Part shown: piece by piece, positions 21,511 through 32,568 of the stretch
Numbering within the stretch: the first letter of the stretch is position 1
Layout: each line of letters opens with the position of its first letter
Origin: Naumovozyma dairenensis CBS 421
Taxonomy: Eukaryota; Ascomycota; Saccharomycetes; Saccharomycetales; Saccharomycetaceae
DNA length: 64,000 bases
Assembly (NCBI RefSeq): GCF_000227115.2
Contig: NC_016479.1
Coordinates: forward strand, 186,001-250,000
Reading direction: 5' to 3'
Made by a program: the position numbers and the translations under genes
The notes under the pieces: model-generated
What the model was told of the DNA's origin: nothing
What the model saw: only the letters and a program-made list of their open reading frames with translations
The model's database searches: none

Positions 21511-22293
21511 CTATTTTATATTTTTTTCAAAAGATACTGAACTTCTCATTAAATGATATTTAACATTTGCCTTAAGAAATCTAGTTTATAACTCATAACC
21601 TATCACATTAAATTTTATGAGTATATATGCAAGGAGTTTTTCTTCCATATAGAATTTACATAATTTTATGTTACTGTCAGCCATAAGAGGGAGAGAAGCG
21701 GACTGTTCTCAAAGGGACATATCTGGAATATATACCAACTCTAGCACCCGTGTATGTATTTACACTTCGTTTATCAACGCATTAACCTCTTTTTAGCTAC
21801 ACTCTTGCGTTTCAAATATATATATCAGTTTATTATTTTAGTTTATGTTAGTGAAACCCTCATACTCTGTTTTGTTATACCTATATAGCCTTTTCTTTTG
21901 ACGAACAGTTTGTATTAAGAAAACCATGGATCTGAGAGATAGATAATATATTATAGTCGACTAGCGGGTGGTTTTTTTCCATAGAAGTTTCAATACGAAA
22001 AAAAATTTATAAAAGAAAAAGAAAGTTTAAATGAATTAGTTTTTGTATTAAGATTAGAATAAATAAATTTGGAGATAAATATATATATATAAGATTTAAA
22101 AAAATGTGTTTTAACGAAATTGTGTCAAAACTAGAAGAACGGAATAGTTGAAACTTAAATGAAATGGTTTAAAAAACCTGGGGCGTTATTTTTCTCGCCG
22201 ATGCCAGTGTACAATGCAATGAAAAAATATGTGGTCCATAATTATGAGATGATGTTTATAATGCTAAGAGAGAATTTTATTTTATGGATATTC
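21511..22293. other. Intergenic region between tRNA-Leu and the first PIR gene
   Basis: These 783 bp are very AT-rich. They include A-rich stretches at 22000-22030 and the PIR 3' flank. I see no gene. Confidence 0.5.
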
Positions 22294-23391
22294 TTAACAG
22301 CTTACCAAGTCAATAGCTTGTAAATGGACAGCAGTACATTGAGAACCAATGTGTTCATCGTATAAGTTGTAGAAGTTACCAGACAAACATTGGTAGAAGA
22401 TATCGTTGTCACCAATGGCTAAGTTACCTTCTGGAGTTAATGACCAACCAGCAGCATAGATGGCACCAGCTTGTGGTGGTGGACCGTCGAATTGAAATTG
22501 TCTGTTGGCAACAATGGAACCGATTCTACCCTTACCGTCAGTTAGGATACCACTTTTCAAGTTCATTTGTAAAGTACCAGAAGTTTTACAGGTTTCCCCA
22601 GTAACTGGGTCGCTAGCGTCCTTGATTTCATTTGGGATAGAAGTGGAGTTGTGAGCAATGGAAGAGGAAGTAGCTTGAACTTGACCATCGGCTATTTGAG
22701 AAGCAGCTGCTTTGGTCGTTTTAGTAGTAGCTTGAATTTGACCATCACCAATTTGAGAGACAGCGGCAGCTTGAGTCTTGGTAGTGGCTTGAATTTGACC
22801 GTCACCAATTTGAGAGACAGCGGCAGCTTGAGTCTTAGTGGTGGCTTGAATTTGACCGTCACCGATTTGAGAAACGGCAGCAGCTTTAGTTTTGGTTGGA
22901 GCTAAAGTCTTAGTAGTAGCTTGGATTTGACCATCACCAATTTGAGAGACAGCAGCAGCTTGAGTCTTAGTAGTAGCTTGGATTTGACCATCACCAATTT
23001 GAGAGACAGCGGCAGCTTGTGTCTTGGTGGTGGCTTGAATTTGACCGTCACCGATTTGAGAAACGGCAGCAGCTTTAGTTTTAGTGGTGGCTTGGATTTG
23101 ACCATCATTTATCTGAGAAACAGCAGCAGCTTTAGTCTTGGTAGTAGCTTTAGATGTGGTCTTAGTGGTGGCTTGGATTTGGCCATCACCGATTTGAGAA
23201 ACAGCATCTCTTTTAGCAACGGAAGCAGTGGCAATTGGTTGAACGGCAATACCGAAAGTAGAAGCGTAATCAGTCAAACCACCTTTGTAAGTAGCAGATG
23301 GAGTTAGAGTAGACCATGGTTCGTGTGGAAGGTAAGCTGCAAAGGCAGTGGCAGTTAAAGCAGCGGTTGTTAGAGTCTTTTTGTATTGCAT
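22294..23391 (-). CDS. PIR1: PIR-family cell-wall protein (Pir1-like)
   Basis: This secreted mannoprotein is bound covalently to beta-1,3-glucan through its internal repeats. It is 365 residues. A signal peptide covers about residues 1-18. A propeptide ends in the Kex2 site KR at 60-61. Nine PIR repeats of the form AVSQI[GNA]DGQ[IV]Q follow, separated by threonine- and lysine-rich linkers; the glutamines form the alkali-labile ester to glucan. The C-terminal domain has the four conserved cysteines (CKTSG, FYQC, GSQC and the final C). It is divergently paired with a second PIR gene, as YKL164C PIR1 and YKL163W PIR3 are. A TATAAAAG box lies about 120 bp upstream. Which S. cerevisiae PIR it equals is not decidable, since PIR genes convert and duplicate. 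Confidence 0.93.
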   Translation of the reverse strand: MQYKKTLTTAALTATAFAAYLPHEPWSTLTPSATYKGGLTDYASTFGIAVQPIATASVAKRDAVSQIGDGQIQATTKTTSKATTKTKAAAVSQINDGQIQATTKTKAAAVSQIGDGQIQATTKTQAAAVSQIGDGQIQATTKTQAAAVSQIGDGQIQATTKTLAPTKTKAAAVSQIGDGQIQATTKTQAAAVSQIGDGQIQATTKTQAAAVSQIGDGQIQATTKTTKAAASQIADGQVQATSSSIAHNSTSIPNEIKDASDPVTGETCKTSGTLQMNLKSGILTDGKGRIGSIVANRQFQFDGPPPQAGAIYAAGWSLTPEGNLAIGDNDIFYQCLSGNFYNLYDEHIGSQCTAVHLQAIDLVSC

Positions 23392-23508
23392 TTTATAATT
23401 TGAAAGTTTGGATTATTGGATAACAGTGTTTGTTGATGGTTTTTTATTATTTGCTAGGAATTGAAATTAGGAAACAAATCTAATCACCTTATTCATAAGT
23501 GATGGCTC

Positions 23509-23516
23509 CTTTTATA
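23509..23516 (-). promoter_or_regulatory. TATA box of the Pir1-like gene
   Basis: TATAAAAG on the minus strand lies about 120 bp upstream of the start codon at 23391. Confidence 0.65.
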
Positions 23517-24909
23517 GATTTTACATCGTCAAGGCTTAGTGCAATTATTCGATGAATGGGTATCTTCAAAAATGGCTGGTAAAGTTCTAAATTAAGAGAT
23601 ATTGGCGATTATAATGAGAATGCTTGCATATGCTGTCACTTCAAAGGGTACATATGTCTAAATCGGTAAGCGATTGCCTTTCTTAGCAATGGATGTCTTA
23701 TTCCACACAGCAGTCCTGGAATAGTTTTTGCTAAAATAGGGAAAAGAGTGCTCAACTAGTCGAGAAATATTTTCAAAAAAAAACGGAAATGTCAAATTTT
23801 CCATTTTCCTAAGAGATCCACGGAGACACTTTTCTCGGTTGAGGAAAGCGCGAAGAGGCAAGCTATAAAAATTTCAATTTAACCCCTTCGGGAAATATAC
23901 ATGGCGGAGTAGAAACTACGTAATTTGACCAAGTAAACCCGCCATTTAATTATTTTTCAACCAAGGTAACTAAATACTAAGTTGGTACTAGGTACTTCCC
24001 TCGTTCATTTTCAAAGCCTAGAGTGCCTTCGTAAATGGGAAGACGACGCTCCGATTTAGCTGGAAATCTTGCAAGCCTTTTTCATTTCTTCGATTGAAAA
24101 ACATATCAGCTACATATTACAGAAAAGGGATACTGTGCCAGCTTCGTTTTTGAAGCACAGTTTTGGCATATTAAAATTTATAATTTAGGAGACTGGTTTA
24201 TCAGCCTCCAAGAATCAAATAAGCTCAGAATCTTACAACATGAATTACTGAAGCTGTACCCAGGTGGGGCACTAGTTGGGCCACTTTTTGGGCTAGTTTT
24301 CCTAGCGATGAAGACATACCTCGCAAAGAATTAGAAACAGACAAAGGGAATTCATCAAAGTGTAAATTCTACTATACTGTAGAGCTTGAAAAGTTAAGGC
24401 TACGTAGCGTGAACGGTACTTTGAGTTATCGGTACTTATGGCCGAGAACCTTAAATAGAATATATGTCAACACCATATGTAGAATTAAATAATTGAAAGC
24501 TTGATGCCAAAATACGGAAAGAGGACAAAATCACTGTGTGGTAACAAGCACGGCCTTTGGGGTCCGAATAAAGGTATCCATTGCCTAGAGCGTTGTTGTT
24601 TTTTAACACCCCCCTTCTTTTGACATATGAAGCTAACTTCCATAAGGAACGGAATATGTATGTACAGCAAATTCGGAAGTGAAAAATGATCCAACTAATA
24701 TTCCTAATAGAGTAAAAAACCTCCTGGTTCGTCCGTACATTTCTTCCTTGTTGGGAATGAAGGGGAGGTAGTTGAGTTTCTTCATGTTTTCCTGTACGTA
24801 CGTATTCCGGAGCTAACTAAATATTGTGAAATTTAGATCTCTCTCAAAATTTAAAGATTTTTCCTATTTGGGAAAAGTTATTGGTTTTGAGAAAATTAAT
24901 TTTCGGCAC

Positions 24910-24919
24910 CTAAATTTAG
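24910..24919. promoter_or_regulatory. Rlm1-type MADS-box site
   Basis: The palindromic decamer CTAAATTTAG fits the Rlm1 consensus CTA(A/T)4TAG. Rlm1 acts downstream of the Slt2 MAP kinase on cell-wall genes including PIR genes. It lies 555 bp upstream of the right-hand PIR gene. Confidence 0.45.
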
Positions 24920-25281
24920 AAATATTGATCCCGAAATTATTATTAGAAACAAATATATGGTAAAATAGGTAAAAGTTAAGGTAAAGGTAAAGGTTTATTA
25001 AAAACATAAAGTCACTTACGTAGCTCCGTAATTTGCCCTTGTACTTCAGGGACTCTAAGGTAACTGACCCCCCAGATTAATGATTCTTACGTGATCTCTG
25101 TCTCCTAAAATAGTACTTGCGATAAAAACACTGCGTAGTTAAGATACTTCGGTTCTCATTATTTGATTAAATCACTTCATGTCCTGTACGTAATGCATAT
25201 AATTGGAGATGCGTCAATTGCTACAATCTTTTTTAGTAAATCTATATATATTTTGGAATGTCTAGAAATGAAGTTCAAAAG

Positions 25282-25289
25282 TATATAAA
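25282..25289 (+). promoter_or_regulatory. TATA box of the Pir3-like gene
   Basis: TATATAAA lies about 190 bp upstream of the ATG at 25474, a typical spacing for highly expressed yeast cell-wall genes. Confidence 0.65.
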
Positions 25290-25473
25290 GTCAATAAAAT
25301 TTTCAACTAGATGTAATGTTGTGTTTCTAATTTGTATTACCATTGTTTTTAACTTTCAAACTTAAGGATAATATCAAACAATTGATAACTAACTCAAAAC
25401 ATTTTTGACTTCTATTTTTTGAGAATAATAAAATTTTAAGATCACACAATTTTAAATTAAACAATTAATTAAC

Positions 25474-26493
25474 ATGCAATACAAGAAAACTTTAGCTACA
25501 GCTGCCCTATCGACTGCTGTAATGGCCGCCTATGTACCAAAAGATCCATGGTCTACTTTAACTCCATCTGCTACTTACAAAAATGGTTTAACTGATTACG
25601 CTTCTACTTTCGGTATTGCCGTTCAACCAATTGCCACTGCTTCCGTTGCTAAGAGAGATGCTGTTTCTCAAATAGCAGATGGTCAAGTTCAGGCTACCAC
25701 CAAAGCTGCCGTTTCACAAATCGGTGATGGTCAAATCCAAGCTGCCACCAAGACTACAAAGGCTGCCGTTTCTCAAATAAACGATGGTCAAATCCAAGCC
25801 GCTACTAAGGCCGCTGTCTCACAAATTGGTGATGGTCAAATCCAAGCCGCTACGAAGACTACCAAGGCTGCCGTTTCTCAAATAAACGATGGTCAAATCC
25901 AAGCCGCTACTAAGGCCGCCGTTTCTCAAATTGGTGATGGTCAAATCCAAGCCGCTACGAAGACTACAAAGGCTGCTGTTTCTCAAATTGGTGATGGTCA
26001 AGTCCAAGCCGCTACCAAGACTACAAAAGCTGCTGTCTCTCAAATTGGTGATGGTCAAGTTCAAGCTACCACTAAAGGTGCTGCTTCTCAAATTTCAGAT
26101 GGTCAAGTTCAAGCTACACAAACAGCTGGTGCTAAACAAGATGGTGATGGTCAAGTCCAAAACAAAGACGCTTCTGATCCAGTCGGTGACGTATCTTGTA
26201 AGGCATCTGGTACTTTAGAAATGAATTTGAAAGGAGGTATCTTAACTGACGGTAAGGGTAGAATCGGTTCCATTGTTGCCAACAGACAATTTCAATTCGA
26301 TGGTCCACCACCACAAGCTGGTGCCATCTATGCTGCTGGTTGGTCATTAACTCCAGAAGGTAACTTAGCCATTGGTGATAACGATATCTTCTACCAATGT
26401 TTGTCTGGTGACTTTTACAACTTATATGATGAACACATTGGTTCTCAATGTCATCCAGTCCAATTACAAGCTATTGATTTAATTGATTGTTAA
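25474..26493 (+). CDS. PIR3: PIR-family cell-wall protein (Pir3-like)
   Basis: This is the second secreted PIR glucan-linked protein, 339 residues. The layout matches its neighbour: signal peptide about 1-18, Kex2 KR at 60-61, PIR repeats, and a C-terminal four-cysteine domain ending in cysteine. I count nine good repeats plus a tenth degenerate one ([10 protein letters not shown]) that lacks the usual SQI. Linkers are shorter than in the Pir1-like gene and alternate AATK and AATKTTK. Its C-terminal coding DNA is almost identical to that of the neighbour even at silent positions. Codon use is strongly biased to the preferred set, suggesting high expression. Confidence 0.93.
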   Translation: MQYKKTLATAALSTAVMAAYVPKDPWSTLTPSATYKNGLTDYASTFGIAVQPIATASVAKRDAVSQIADGQVQATTKAAVSQIGDGQIQAATKTTKAAVSQINDGQIQAATKAAVSQIGDGQIQAATKTTKAAVSQINDGQIQAATKAAVSQIGDGQIQAATKTTKAAVSQIGDGQVQAATKTTKAAVSQIGDGQVQATTKGAASQISDGQVQATQTAGAKQDGDGQVQNKDASDPVGDVSCKASGTLEMNLKGGILTDGKGRIGSIVANRQFQFDGPPPQAGAIYAAGWSLTPEGNLAIGDNDIFYQCLSGDFYNLYDEHIGSQCHPVQLQAIDLIDC

Positions 26494-27170
26494 TTTTCCA
26501 TTCAATTCAAGAAGTTAACAACTCTTATGTCGCTCATGATCTTATACATTCCTTTCTGTGTCAATATCTAAGACGCTTATTAATTTTGCATTTCCTTTTA
26601 ATGTCCATCCATTCCTTTGCATCGATTTTAATATCTAATATATACATACCTTTCGAAAACCGTGTCCAAACCGTATTAGTTCGTTTTCCCATCCTTTTCA
26701 AGCAGCAGCTTACTTAATTTCCCTCGACAATAACTTTTATTTTACCTTTTATACTTTTTAGACTATCTTTATATTAAATCTTTAATAGAAAATTTCCATA
26801 CTGCTAATAATTTTAACTCCTTTACTATGTAGTATCTATAAAACATTTTGCCAAAGCGATAAATAATTGACGACAGCTCAAAGAAATAGTGTTGAAATAA
26901 ACGTTCATAAAAAAGTAAGAAATTTCGTTTATTTCCCAAATAGGTCGGGTAGCATAAGTTGCATTTCAGAAAACAGTGAGAAAATATAAAATTAGACTCT
27001 AAAAGTAAATAATTGTTTTACTTTTACTAACTACTCACACAACAGCAGCAGAATAATAAGATATCTTGAATAGCCAAAACAACCATCAATAGATGCGTTT
27101 CTTTCAGCGGTTTTTTCACTGGTAATTATTACAGGTCAAATTAGGATCTATCTGTACCTTCATTACAATT
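26494..27170. other. Convergent intergenic region, PIR / VPS35
   Basis: These 677 bp lie between two converging genes and are T- and A-rich. I see nothing beyond 3' flanks. Confidence 0.5.
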
Positions 27171-29909
27171 CTATATATTAATTACTTTGAATCGATCATC
27201 AATTTCACTTTGATTCATGACGTACTCTCTAGTTCCATTATAATGGCGTATCGGAATTCTGATCAAATTACTCATCTTTGCAGAACTTATTTTCGAAGAT
27301 ACGTTTGCTGGAGTTCCCTTTAACTTACTTAATTCAATATAGGAACCATCCTCTCCCATAAAAATCGGATTAAGAGTATCATCAATATCTTGAACAAATT
27401 GAGAGTTACTGATGTTCGTTCTAGACAATTGTTGCACCGCCGTATCAATCATCAAATCTTCGTCATCACCTTCTAATCTTAAATTTTTCAAATTAGTTTT
27501 GATCAATTCAATTAAACCATTGATATATTTTATTGTCAAGAAATTTTCTGATTCATCACCATGTATGAAATAATAAAGGCATCTATTAAAAATTTCAATC
27601 ATCAATTCACAACTTTGAACATTATCCATAATACTATCGGCAGACCTTAATGAACGTTGTATACATTCAAGAACACGTTTACCATCCCTATGGAAATTAC
27701 GAGTAACACCTTCCTCTTCACCTAATATTGAAATCTCAGTAGCCCACCATAGATGTGAACATAAATAAACTGCTCTACATTGGTCTTGTTTCTTTAATAA
27801 TTTGGATCCATGTAAAGTACATCTAACAATCAATGAATCATAATAAGATTCTTTATATAATGATCTTGTCTTTTGTAAAGTTTGTGCCATGTATACCAAC
27901 GATTGGAATTGTGTCTTAGAATCACTTAACGATTCCTCAAACACAGTGAATGCTTGAGAAAAGAAATCGTATGATATCTCATTTAATGAAAGTTGATCAG
28001 CTAATGATGCAGATTGTAAATTGAACTTATAGATTGCATCAGTGTATGAATTACCACATAAATTAAATAAATCATTCGTACATCTTGATATATGTTTGAA
28101 TAGTTTTTTAATCACGTCATCATAATATGATTTCTTTTTAGGGAGACGTGATTTCAATTTATTCGACTTTCTAATTAGTTTCCAGAAATTTGTTATTATT
28201 GATGGGTAGGTATATTTGATGTTTGAGCCACCTTTATAATACCAACTCTTCAGTATCAACAGGCATTCCATTTGTTTCTCTACTGTATATAAAATTTCCG
28301 AATTATTAAGGGAATTTATAATGACATGAGTGAATTTGGCTAATTTCTCTTGGTTGGCATCCAAAATGATAAATGTTTCGTCCTGTTCATCATCATCTTG
28401 TGCTTCATCTTCTGTTATATTATTATTTCCTTCTTTTGGCGTCAATAAAGAAATTCTGGACTTGATAATAGGTTCACACATTGATAAAATATGTTCTAGT
28501 TGAACTTTTGAATTTATGATTTCTTTCGAAGCATTTGCTTCCGAATTAGTACCAAAAAATCCCATTGTAAAGGCGTCTAATAATTCATTTATTATATCCT
28601 GTTGTAATGGCAGCCTTTGTAAAGATAATAATTTTCTATAAGAATCACTCTGAGAGACCAATTTAAGGAAGGTATTGGTTCGATCTTTTTCATGGATATC
28701 AATATTTTTCAGAAGGATTAAATCTGATAGAAAACATTCTGAATCTATCGGTACAGGATCGTCACCTAAATCTTGATATTTTTGTAGAACTAATTCATAA
28801 GAATGATCCAAATTCTCTACAGACTCTGGATACCATTTAAGTGATAGATTTAATAGACTTTTTACCAGACCGATTGTTTGTTGTAAACTTAAATCTGGTC
28901 TTTCTTCATTTAATTTGGAAACAAACTGCCAAAATATTTTGAATAAATTATCTTCCTTCATGCCATCGACAGCATTAAGACCTTCATTTTGTCTCACTAT
29001 GAAAACATTCAATCTTTCAACAAGGCTCCATAACAATTTATCATGCGATAGTTCAGGATTTAGATGTAACATGGCGTCTAACAATAAAGGTAAAGTTTCC
29101 AAATGGAATTCATCAGGAAACACTTGGAATAGAATCTCAAACAAATATTCTTGGGCTATAACATCTCTACATTGAGTAATTTGTTCCAATATGACAGGTA
29201 AAACCTTCTCTTTATATATAGTGAAATTATCATCAATAATCTCAGATAATGCCACTAATTGTGAACCTACAAGGATTTGTAATTCCTTTCTTTCCTTTGT
29301 TCTCTGTTTCCGTTCTCTTAATGGACCTTGATGTTGCAATCTTACCCATAATTTATTCATTTCAATGAAATTTGTTATAATATATTGACAATTAAAATTC
29401 ATTGAAACTTCTAAATTTGAATCATTATCGCTATCATCTTTCAATTTTTGGATAAGTATTTGTTTCGTTGTTTGGGATAAGTAATACCTTATAAACAAAC
29501 CTCTGATTGGATTTTGAATTGCTCTACACATTTCCATCATATCTTTTAATATTTCATCCCTTGGAGGGTTTGGACATTGTAAATAACTGGCCCCCACAGT
29601 AATCATTAGATAAAGTCTTGGTAAGACATTTCCAGCATATTGTACCAATTCATAAAGGTCAGCTAAATGATGATGGTTAGGATGATTATCTATAAGGTAT
29701 AATGATAAGTTTGACAAAGAATCGAAAATAAGGGTATAAATTTCGTAATATTGTTTAGGAGGCAATTTTGGATTCCTTAGTTCTGCAAGCATGAGTGATG
29801 CGTATTTTAGAGCAGACATTAAATCTCTCTTATTGAGAGATCGTTGTATTAGGTAAGTCTGCTTCTTTATACTCGAGATAGCTTTCTCAAGAGAGGAAGA
29901 ATATGACAT
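27171..29909 (-). CDS. VPS35: Retromer subunit Vps35
   Basis: This is the cargo-recognition scaffold of retromer, which returns Vps10 and other receptors from endosomes to the Golgi. From the ATG at 29909 it is 912 residues (944 in S. cerevisiae), beginning MSYSSSLEKAISSIKKQ. The frame is open 30 codons further, but only from a GTG. The N-terminal PRLYLM motif, which contacts Vps26, is present, as are NPIRGLFIRYYLSQ and NFIEMNKLWVRLQHQGP. A long helical-repeat C-terminal half follows. It is YJL154C in S. cerevisiae, so the YJL track continues here after the PIR genes; FAR1, SSY5 and FBP26 are missing in between. Confidence 0.97.
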   Translation of the reverse strand: MSYSSSLEKAISSIKKQTYLIQRSLNKRDLMSALKYASLMLAELRNPKLPPKQYYEIYTLIFDSLSNLSLYLIDNHPNHHHLADLYELVQYAGNVLPRLYLMITVGASYLQCPNPPRDEILKDMMEMCRAIQNPIRGLFIRYYLSQTTKQILIQKLKDDSDNDSNLEVSMNFNCQYIITNFIEMNKLWVRLQHQGPLRERKQRTKERKELQILVGSQLVALSEIIDDNFTIYKEKVLPVILEQITQCRDVIAQEYLFEILFQVFPDEFHLETLPLLLDAMLHLNPELSHDKLLWSLVERLNVFIVRQNEGLNAVDGMKEDNLFKIFWQFVSKLNEERPDLSLQQTIGLVKSLLNLSLKWYPESVENLDHSYELVLQKYQDLGDDPVPIDSECFLSDLILLKNIDIHEKDRTNTFLKLVSQSDSYRKLLSLQRLPLQQDIINELLDAFTMGFFGTNSEANASKEIINSKVQLEHILSMCEPIIKSRISLLTPKEGNNNITEDEAQDDDEQDETFIILDANQEKLAKFTHVIINSLNNSEILYTVEKQMECLLILKSWYYKGGSNIKYTYPSIITNFWKLIRKSNKLKSRLPKKKSYYDDVIKKLFKHISRCTNDLFNLCGNSYTDAIYKFNLQSASLADQLSLNEISYDFFSQAFTVFEESLSDSKTQFQSLVYMAQTLQKTRSLYKESYYDSLIVRCTLHGSKLLKKQDQCRAVYLCSHLWWATEISILGEEEGVTRNFHRDGKRVLECIQRSLRSADSIMDNVQSCELMIEIFNRCLYYFIHGDESENFLTIKYINGLIELIKTNLKNLRLEGDDEDLMIDTAVQQLSRTNISNSQFVQDIDDTLNPIFMGEDGSYIELSKLKGTPANVSSKISSAKMSNLIRIPIRHYNGTREYVMNQSEIDDRFKVINI

Positions 29910-31455
29910 TATTGGTGTGAATATGTATGATTTGAGGAGTAGGGTCCGAAAGTTCTTAGAGTTAAAATCGCCGTTTTGTCTAGTTGAACCGCTGCCCACA
30001 GATGTTGTTTTTCTAATATGGATTCACGATAATCCTCAAATATTGTTATTCATTTACTTTTTTGAGAACTTTCTTTGAAGAATGACATCAAGAGGTGTTT
30101 TAACTGCTGGGGTCTATAATGGGATATTGTTGAAATTTGGATGCACTACTACGTACTAACAAGGCTTTCGACAAAGCCCGCCGCACAAACATCATTTAAG
30201 GAAGGTACATTTATATAAATTACAGTGTAGAGTCTACGACAGTAAAAAAAGGTTGAGAGAATAAACAGAAAGAGCCATACCTAATAGAGTAGGGAACAAC
30301 CACTCTCAATAATTTTCCTTTTTTTTAAAAAATAATATCTTTGAAAAATGTCTTCTACCGCACGAAGTATTGGAGGGGAATGGATACTTCTGTGTTGTTG
30401 GACCGAATTTCCATTAAACTTCCCTCACCTAAGCATACAAGTAACGACATTTACATCATCTATACTTAGATTAACATGATAAGAGGTTTGGTCTCTCTCT
30501 TTTTTCTTTTCCAACTTGAAGAATGGAATGTTGACGGTATCTTCCCTCCTTCATTTCAGAGACTAACTCATAAGAACACTCTAAAAGTGCAGTCTTAGGA
30601 AATCATTGGGTTTGCATAGTCTATCATAACTTGTTTTTTTTTCACAAGTGAACGGTATTCTTCTAATATCTGCTTGCTTCAGGATTTCATAGGTAGAAAA
30701 GCCCATCATAAAACAGATCACTTATATATTCCTTCCAAACACCTTATGAACTCTCGTTAGCCATTCAATTCGGACCGTATAAACTACAGGATTAAATACA
30801 CACTATATGATATGATCCTTGGCTCTCAAGCAGTCCTTCGCGAAGGAAATACTTCTATACGTACAAAATATTCTCTCAAGAGGCAATATGTACCACTTGT
30901 ATCAGTCGTGATATTTTGTTCCGTCACTGTAGCAGAAGGCAAGTAATCAAGTCACTCGAGAAATATTTCGGATATACCAAAGTTATCCTTATCAAATCAT
31001 CCTTTAAGGATGGATAAGCGACAGAACAAATCATCGATGGTTCCATAAGCACTCTACATTATAGTCAGTCTGACTCTGTAATAAATAAAGAAAGAACCTT
31101 CTTATCAAAATCACAAAACCATTATAGCGTTATACATATATACGTTTGTTCATGTACGAAAATTGCGGATTCTCGATCATTTTTCTCTCGGATTATTAAG
31201 CATTTTCTTTTTTCTGCTGCAGCTGCAACTGCAGATTCAGCTTCGCAAATCTGTACCCAGTTCCCTCGACTCCTGCTACTCCTGCATTTTCATCTTCCTA
31301 ATCTTCATCTTTACCTAAAAAATTATATAAGCATACCGAAATATCTTATTTACCCCCTCCCCTTCTACTTACGTACTCATCTTTTTATATAATGTTGCAA
31401 ACAAACAAAAAGAGAGACAAGTTCAAAAAGCAACGAAAAATATATATCTGACACG
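29910..31455. other. Divergent intergenic region VPS35 / CCP1
   Basis: These 1.5 kb have no supported gene. CT-rich tracts and a GCTGCAGCTGCAACTGCAG stretch lie near 31216-31234. A TATATAA box is at 31386-31392. It also marks the change from YJL154-type to YKR066-type gene order. Confidence 0.55.
31386..31392 (+). promoter_or_regulatory. Putative TATA box of CCP1
   Basis: TATATAA lies 64-70 bp upstream of the CCP1 ATG. A second candidate lies near 31322. Confidence 0.45.
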
Positions 31456-32568
31456 ATGTCCACTACAGCTGCATCCTTCGCTGCAAAGAGGTTCGTACCA
31501 AAGATCATTCCTCGAACATTCAACAAGAAATCATTCTATTTCATCACTGCTGCTACTGCTGCCGCTGGTACCGCTGCATTAACTGCTTCCCTTTACGACT
31601 CCAACAAGAGAAGAAGAAACAACTATCAAAAAAACAATAACAATAACAACAATGGATTCTCATCTGGAGCAAAATTCATGGCAGCAGCAGCTCCCATAAT
31701 TCACTTAGCTTCCGCACCAAAGGACAAAACACAAGAAGATTATCAAAAAGTTTACAACGCCATCGCTGAGAAGATCAGAGAAGATGATGATTACGATAAC
31801 TATATCGGATATGGCCCCGTCTTAGTACGTCTAGCATGGCATTGTTCCGGAACATGGGATAAGAACGATAATACGGGTGGTTCATTCAACGGTACGTATA
31901 GATTCAAGCAAGAATGTAATGATCCTTCTAATAAGGGATTACAAAATGCTGGAGAGTTTTTAAAGCCTATCTTTGAAGAATTTCCTTGGATTTCTCATGG
32001 TGATTTGTATACTTTAGGTGGTGTTACTGCGGTACAAGAAATGCAAGGTCCAAAGATTCCTTGGAGACCAGGGAGAGTTGATCAACCTGAAAGTGCTACT
32101 CCTGCTAATGGGAGATTGCCTGATGCGGATACTGATGCGAAATATGTTAGAAATTACTTTGCTAGATTGAATATGAATGATAGAGAAGTGGTTGCCTTGA
32201 TGGGTGCTCATGCTTTGGGGAAGACTCATTTGGAAAATACTGGTTATGAAGGTCCATGGGGGTTCGCTAATAATACTTTCACTAATGAATTCTTTTTGAA
32301 TTTATTGAATGAAGATTGGAAATGGGAAAAAAATGAAGCTGGGAACATGCAATGGGGTTCTGATAAGGGTTTCATGATGTTACCTGCTGATATGGCATTG
32401 GTTCAAGATCCGAAATATTTGCCTATCGTTAAAGAATACGCTAATGATCTGGATACTTTCTGTAAGGATTTCGCAAAGGCATTCTCCAAGTTACTAGAAA
32501 ACGGTATCACTTATCCGGAAGATAGCAAACCAATGTACTTCAAAACTTTAGACGAACAAGATATCTGA
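31456..32568 (+). CDS. CCP1: Cytochrome c peroxidase, mitochondrial
   Basis: This heme peroxidase of the mitochondrial intermembrane space reduces H2O2 with electrons from cytochrome c and also acts as a peroxide sensor. It is 370 residues (361 in S. cerevisiae). A bipartite presequence includes a basic start, an alanine-rich membrane segment about 30-47 and an asparagine run near 56-64. Distal heme residues R125, W128 and H129 ([12 protein letters not shown]), proximal H252 (GAHALGKTH), the radical-forming W268 (GPWGFANN) and D312 (LPADMAL) are all present. It is YKR066C in S. cerevisiae, next to PAM17 as here. Confidence 0.98.
   Translation: MSTTAASFAAKRFVPKIIPRTFNKKSFYFITAATAAAGTAALTASLYDSNKRRRNNYQKNNNNNNNGFSSGAKFMAAAAPIIHLASAPKDKTQEDYQKVYNAIAEKIREDDDYDNYIGYGPVLVRLAWHCSGTWDKNDNTGGSFNGTYRFKQECNDPSNKGLQNAGEFLKPIFEEFPWISHGDLYTLGGVTAVQEMQGPKIPWRPGRVDQPESATPANGRLPDADTDAKYVRNYFARLNMNDREVVALMGAHALGKTHLENTGYEGPWGFANNTFTNEFFLNLLNEDWKWEKNEAGNMQWGSDKGFMMLPADMALVQDPKYLPIVKEYANDLDTFCKDFAKAFSKLLENGITYPEDSKPMYFKTLDEQDI

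Larger units (their letters stand above)
23392..25473. promoter_or_regulatory. Divergent promoter region of the two PIR genes
   Basis: This 2.1-kb shared upstream region has no supported gene. It holds TATA boxes close to both genes (23509-23516 on minus, 25282-25289 on plus). A GCTGGT at 23575-23580 (ACCAGC on minus) and a GCCAGC at 24137-24142 match the Swi5/Ace2 core. CTAAATTTAG at 24910-24919 matches the Rlm1 consensus. A stem-loop with 10 pairs lies at 24132-24161. In S. cerevisiae PIR genes peak at M/G1 and respond to the cell-wall integrity pathway, so such sites make sense; binding is inferred. Confidence 0.55.

Noticed and set aside
22651..23307. Long ORFs antisense or in other frames within the two PIR genes (for example 22921-23307 plus, 25819-26091 minus)
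   Set aside because: They are shadows of the repetitive PIR coding sequence: the in-frame repeat unit keeps other frames free of stops. They have no promoter, no family and the same periodicity as the real gene.
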